From: an uncultured Selenomonadales bacterium | Lineage (GTDB): Bacteria > Bacillota > Negativicutes > Acidaminococcales > Acidaminococcaceae | DNA: 54,790 nucleotides | NCBI GenBank assembly: GCA_900314855.1 | Contig: OMWZ01000011.1 | Span: forward strand, 1-54,790 | Direction of reading: 5' to 3' | Program-made: the position numbers and the translations under genes | In this document: positions 51,334 to 54,790 of the stretch, piece by piece | How positions within the stretch are numbered: position 1 is the first letter of the stretch | Layout of the letters: every line of letters starts with the position of its first letter | Notes under the pieces: generated by a model | The model's database searches: none | What the model was told of the DNA's origin: nothing | What the model saw: the letters and a program-made list of their open reading frames with translations, nothing else

Positions 51334-52043
51334 GTTTTTATGGATTTTGCCACACGACCTTCCCGTGGCTGTTTAAACTTTGGCTCCGGTGGGAAGTGCG
51401 CGGCACAGAGAATATCCCGCGAGAAGGGAAGGTCGTCCTGGCGGCTAACCACATCAGCCTTCTGGATCCGCCTACCATCGGTGCGGCCTGCCCGCGGCCG
51501 GTCCACTTCATGGCCAAGGAGGAACTCTTCCGGAATCCTGTCTTCGCGTTTCTCATTCGCCACTTGGGCGTGTTCCCCGTAAGGCGCGGCGGCGCTGACC
51601 GGGAAGCAATCAAGACCGGTCTCGGGGTGTTGAAGCGCGGCGGCGTCCTGGCCATCTTCCCAGAAGGGACGCGCAGCAAGACCGGAGCGTTGGGACGGGC
51701 CGGCGGCGGTGCCTTCATGATGGCCGTCAAGACCAAGGCCGTCCTCATTCCCACGGCGATTTGGGGCAGTGACCTGAAACGGCACAAAGGCTGGCCGAAG
51801 GTCCGGATCCTTTTTGGGGAACCCCTGGCGTACGACGCGGACGGCGGAATCGGCCGGGAGAATCTGGAGGACATCGGCGAAGAGTGGCGGCGCCGGATTC
51901 TCGAACTGCAGCGCCAGCTTGTCCCGCCGGAAGAACGGGAACGGTTCGAAGCCCTGACGGCGGCTGCCGAGGAAGCGCTGCGCAAGAGGCTGGCGCGTCC
52001 GGCGGCGACGGAAACGAAACAAGGCGGGCCGGACCCGCGGTGA
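51330..52043 (+). CDS. plsC: 1-acyl-sn-glycerol-3-phosphate acyltransferase
   Basis: 237 residues. It makes phosphatidic acid at the inner membrane. The catalytic HxxxxD motif is NHISLLD with His41, and the acceptor-binding FPEGTRSKTG starts near residue 110. The last 35 residues are a charged, Arg/Ala-rich tail. Translation is coupled to cmk by a 4-base overlap. IspH follows after 47 bases. Confidence 0.93.
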   Translation: MSFYGFCHTTFPWLFKLWLRWEVRGTENIPREGKVVLAANHISLLDPPTIGAACPRPVHFMAKEELFRNPVFAFLIRHLGVFPVRRGGADREAIKTGLGVLKRGGVLAIFPEGTRSKTGALGRAGGGAFMMAVKTKAVLIPTAIWGSDLKRHKGWPKVRILFGEPLAYDADGGIGRENLEDIGEEWRRRILELQRQLVPPEERERFEALTAAAEEALRKRLARPAATETKQGGPDPR

Positions 52044-52090
52044 CTGCCACCGGGTCCCGTAACGGCCGCGAGACAGGAGTGTGTATTTTT

Positions 52091-53005
52091 ATGGAAGTAA
52101 TCCTGGCCAACCCCTGCGGGTTCTGTTATGGCGTTCAGCGGGCTGTCCGGATTGCCGAAGAGGCGGCGGACCATCTGCCGGCGGCAACCCTGGGCCCCCT
52201 GATCCATAATCCGCAGGTCACGGAAGAGTTGGGGAAAAAAGGCGTCCTTTGCAAGGAAAGGCTGGAGGAATTTTCGCCGGGAGAGACCATCATATTCCGC
52301 TCCCACGGTGTCTCTCCTTCTATCTACGAAGAGGCTGTCAAAAAAAATTTACAAATTTTGGACGCAACTTGCCCGAATGTCAAAATGAATCAAAAAAAGG
52401 CTTCACAGGCCGTTTCCGAGGGATATTTCGTTGTGATTATCGGCGAAAATGCGCATCCGGAAACAAAAAGTGTATTGGCATTTTGCGGAAATAATGGTAT
52501 GATTCTAGAATGTAAGGATGATATTGGCAAAGTGCCCCCTAACGGCAAGTATTGTGTTATTAGCCAAACTACCCTCGAATTGGCGAAATTTGAGGAAATG
52601 CTGGGGGTTCTGCGACAATCGAGACCCGGTACCTATCGGGTGGAAAAGTCTATCTGCCTGGCAACGTCGGAGCGGCAAAAGGCCGCTGCGGAGCTTGCGG
52701 AGAGGGTGGATGCCTTTGTCGTTCTGGGCGGGAGGAACAGTGCCAACACCAGGCACTTGACCGAATTGGTACGCGCCATCTGCCCCCGGTGCTATCAAGT
52801 GGAGACCGCGAAGGAACTTTCCCCGGAAATGTTCCAGGGGTGCAGTAAAGTAGGCATTACGGCCGGAGCATCAACTCCGGATCGCATAATTAAGGAGGCT
52901 GTCATGGCAATGGAAAACATGGAAAACAAGAAAATGGAAGGCGATTTTGCAGCGATTTTGGCGTTCATCCCGGCAAGCTCGTCAACGGTAAGGTCAGTCA
53001 GGTAG
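52091..53005 (+). CDS. ispH: 4-hydroxy-3-methylbut-2-enyl diphosphate reductase IspH (fused S1 region lost by frame break)
   Basis: 304 residues in frame. Last enzyme of the MEP isoprenoid pathway, 4Fe-4S dependent. Cluster cysteines: Cys12 (CGFCYG), Cys94 (DATCP) and Cys189 (KSICLAT). ENAHPE provides the catalytic glutamate region. The IspH domain ends near RIIKEAVM; the frame then reads MAMENMENKKMEGDFAA, the start of the S1 part, and at 52964 leaves the S1 frame and stops at 53005. A strong TAAGGAGG site (52891-52898) and ATG 52904 lie inside, so S1 could be made separately. Bases 52341-52620 are only about 41% GC. Confidence 0.93.
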   Translation: MEVILANPCGFCYGVQRAVRIAEEAADHLPAATLGPLIHNPQVTEELGKKGVLCKERLEEFSPGETIIFRSHGVSPSIYEEAVKKNLQILDATCPNVKMNQKKASQAVSEGYFVVIIGENAHPETKSVLAFCGNNGMILECKDDIGKVPPNGKYCVISQTTLELAKFEEMLGVLRQSRPGTYRVEKSICLATSERQKAAAELAERVDAFVVLGGRNSANTRHLTELVRAICPRCYQVETAKELSPEMFQGCSKVGITAGASTPDRIIKEAVMAMENMENKKMEGDFAAILAFIPASSSTVRSVR

Positions 53006-53049
53006 ATAAAGACGGCGTTTATGTCGATTTCGGTTATACACGCGATGGT

Positions 53050-54192
53050 TTGATCGCCTGGAAGGATTGGGCTGTTGATGCCGACTACGAAGATTTGATG
53101 GATACGGTCAAGGAAGGCGACGAAGTGGAAGCTGTCGTCATCCCTTCGAGCTCCGAAGATTTCGTCGGTCTCTCCAAGATTCGTGCGGAAAAGGAAGCTG
53201 CCTGGAAGAATATCGCTCCGTTGGCGGAAGGCGAAAAACGCCCGGCCAAGGTCAAAGTCCTGCGTGTCATCAAGAAACGCAACCGCGACCGCGATGCGGA
53301 AAATACCAACGTACGTCCTGTTGTCGGCCTGGCTGTCGCCGTGGAAGGCGTCGAAGGGTTTATGCCGGCATCCCATGTGGAACTGCGCCACATTGATGAC
53401 TTCACTCCCTACGTGGGCCAGGAACTGGACGCGGAAATCATCGAAATCGATCCGGAAAAGAAACGCATCGTTGTTTCCCGCCGCGACCTGCTGAAAGCGG
53501 AAAAAGCCAAGAAACACGAAGAATGGCTCGCCAATCGCGAAGCTGCCCGTGAAGCCGCCCGCGCCGCCCGTGCCGCCAAGGAAGAAGCCGCCTACGAAAA
53601 GATTGCCGAAGGCGAAACCTACGAAGGCAAGGTCGTCAAAGCAGCGGAATTCGGTCTCTTCGTCGAAGTGGTCGACGGTCTTGTCGGCCTGGTCCATAAC
53701 AGCGAACTGTCCTATGACCGCGGTGTCAAAGCCGCCGATGTCGCCAAGGAAGGCGATCTGGTCAATGTCTTCGTCAAGAAGATCGACAAGGAAAACCATC
53801 GTGTTTCCCTGTCCATCAAAGCAACCATGGAAGATCCCTGGGTAGCCGCCGCTGCCGCCTTCAAGGAAGGCCAGACGGTAGAAGGCACGATCGACCGCTT
53901 CCTGCCGTTCGGCGCGTTGGTTCGCCTGAACGACAAAGTGGAAGGCATGATCCACGTTTCTGAAATCGCGGACGAACGGGTGGAAAAACCGGAAGATGTC
54001 CTGAAAATCGGCCAGGTTGTCACCCCGATGATTATCAAGATCGACCGTTCCCACAGAAAGATCGGCCTGTCCCTGACCCGCGCCAAGAAGAACGCTGAAA
54101 AAGCCCAGATGGACGCTTACATGAGCCACAACAGCGAAGAAGCCTTCACGAACAACGCGATGGCAGAACAGCTGGAAGGCCTGAAAGGCTAA
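53050..54192 (+). CDS. rpsA: S1 RNA-binding domain protein (30S ribosomal protein S1-like), frame-broken at its start
   Basis: The open frame runs from 52894 and encodes S1 domains. Domain 1 begins at about 52966 (HPGKLVNGKVSQVDKDGV) but the only start codon in frame is TTG 53050, inside domain 1. Three further S1 repeats follow (near EGEKRPAKVKVL, EGETYEGKVVKAAEFG and EGQTVEGTIDRFLPFG). A single extra T at 52964-52965 would join this frame to ATG 52904 and to IspH. S1 helps recruit mRNA to the 30S subunit. The coordinate is the formal ORF; the real protein likely starts at 52904 or as an IspH fusion, if the frame is rejoined. Confidence 0.85.
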   Translation: MIAWKDWAVDADYEDLMDTVKEGDEVEAVVIPSSSEDFVGLSKIRAEKEAAWKNIAPLAEGEKRPAKVKVLRVIKKRNRDRDAENTNVRPVVGLAVAVEGVEGFMPASHVELRHIDDFTPYVGQELDAEIIEIDPEKKRIVVSRRDLLKAEKAKKHEEWLANREAAREAARAARAAKEEAAYEKIAEGETYEGKVVKAAEFGLFVEVVDGLVGLVHNSELSYDRGVKAADVAKEGDLVNVFVKKIDKENHRVSLSIKATMEDPWVAAAAAFKEGQTVEGTIDRFLPFGALVRLNDKVEGMIHVSEIADERVEKPEDVLKIGQVVTPMIIKIDRSHRKIGLSLTRAKKNAEKAQMDAYMSHNSEEAFTNNAMAEQLEGLKG

Positions 54193-54229
54193 CAATACCT
54201 GCAAAGAGGACGGTACACGGGGAGAAACT

Positions 54230-54790
54230 ATGACGTCGAGAGAACAACGCAAACTGGACCATATCCACTATGCCTTGGAACTGGGAGACGGGGAACGCCG
54301 GACCGGACTGGAGGAGGTGCATTTCCTGCATCACTGCCTGACGCCGGTCAATCCGGGGACCGTCGGCATGACGGCCCGTATCGGATCGCTGCGTCTCGCC
54401 GTACCGCTGTTCCTGGATGCCGTCACAGGCGGGGCGGAACCGGTGACGGACGTGAATCGCCGTCTGGCCCGGACGGCCCGCCTGGCCGGCTGCGCGATGG
54501 CGGTCGGTTCCCAATACGGGACAGTCCACCAGGGCACGGATCCTTCGTCCTACACGGTCGTGCGGGAAGAATATCCGGACGGGATTTTCTTCGCGAATAT
54601 GAGCGCCCTGGCCACGCCGGAGGAAGCCCGGCAGGCTGTGGACATGCTCGGTGCGTCAGCCCTCGAAATCCACCTGAATACGGCCCAGGAGCTTTGCATG
54701 CCCGAAGGGGACCGGGATTTCGCATTCCTCCGGGACAACCTGCGGCGCCTGCAGGACGCGGTACCTGTCCCGGTCCTGGTAAAAGAGACA
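54230..54790 (+). CDS. fni: Type 2 isopentenyl-diphosphate isomerase, N-terminal part (cut by window end)
   Basis: 187 codons before the window ends. FMN- and NADPH-dependent isomerase of IPP/DMAPP. Signatures: REQRKLDHI near residue 4, DAVTGG near 64, AMAVGSQ near 90, ANMSALATPEEA, and IHLNTAQELCMPEGDRDF near 148. VLVKE follows near the end. It pairs functionally with IspH upstream. A GGGGAGA ribosome site precedes ATG 54230. The C-terminal half lies outside. Confidence 0.93.
   Translation, partial: MTSREQRKLDHIHYALELGDGERRTGLEEVHFLHHCLTPVNPGTVGMTARIGSLRLAVPLFLDAVTGGAEPVTDVNRRLARTARLAGCAMAVGSQYGTVHQGTDPSSYTVVREEYPDGIFFANMSALATPEEARQAVDMLGASALEIHLNTAQELCMPEGDRDFAFLRDNLRRLQDAVPVPVLVKET

Noticed and set aside
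52955..52970. Classical programmed -1 frameshift between ispH and S1
   Set aside because: There is no X XXY YYZ slippery heptamer in the right frame and no obvious downstream pseudoknot; a one-base deletion or read error is simpler.

Overview
The window is a gene-dense, GC-rich (roughly 58-60% by eye) stretch of bacterial chromosome with about fifty protein genes and no gap above 300 bases. I see no rRNA, tRNA, CRISPR array, insertion sequence or prophage. Gene content and order are Firmicutes-like: priA-def-fmt-rsmB-rlmN-prpC-prkC-rsgA-rpe, dprA-topA-trmFO-xerC-codY and scpA-scpB-rluB-cmk all match the Bacillus subtilis style of synteny. CodY, a fusion-type ispH/S1 locus, HydF and the GC content together suggest a diderm anaerobic Firmicute of the Negativicutes, perhaps Acidaminococcaceae. 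That assignment is inference and was not tested by any search.

Layout. 1-1542: type IV pilus ATPases (pilB partial, pilT). 1605-2699: a secreted alpha/beta hydrolase behind a promoter that carries a perfect 11-bp inverted repeat. 2879-5316 (minus): a CstA-type transporter and an unrecognised 204-aa protein preceded by a near-perfect CodY box. 5602-18142: an EndA-like nuclease, then the long translation/cell-wall-signalling cluster priA, def, fmt, DUF116, rsmB, rlmN, prpC, prkC, rsgA, rpe. 18139-22066: riboflavin operon ribD-ribE-ribBA-ribH under an FMN riboswitch with its own terminator. 22109-26418: hslO, then SOS-type recA-recX, then rny, which apparently starts at AUA. 26475-29324: a zinc-ribbon protein, an ammonium channel fused to a PII domain behind a promoter-proximal terminator, and rpmB. 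29495-35023: recG, a TVP38-type membrane protein, hydF, and a diglucosyl/galactosyl-diacylglycerol-type glycosyltransferase. 35148-42099: dprA, topA, trmFO, xerC and codY, with hslVU absent. 42304-45142: metallophosphoesterase, HAD phosphatase, class II aldolase. 45415-54790: trpS, M50 protease, scpA, scpB, rluB, a flavoprotein, cmk, plsC, ispH, S1 and fni (cut by the window end).

How the genes work together. Most are housekeeping: translation start and termination (def, fmt, rlmN, rsmB, rsgA, rpmB, trpS, rluB, S1), DNA replication and repair (priA, recA, recX, recG, topA, xerC, scpAB), cofactor and isoprenoid synthesis (rib genes, ispH, fni) and membrane lipids (plsC, glycosyltransferase). 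pilB, pilT, the EndA-like nuclease, dprA and recA are pieces of a natural-transformation pathway. The nitrogen/carbon-status genes (codY, amtB-PII, cstA) form a second theme, supported by CodY-like boxes.

The most unusual points are the frame break between ispH and S1, a 41% GC patch inside ispH, the rny AUA start, the Amt-PII fusion lacking the Tyr51 site together with a 19-bp leader terminator, and the unknown gene with a 14/15 CodY box. I did not find a convincing new multi-gene system.
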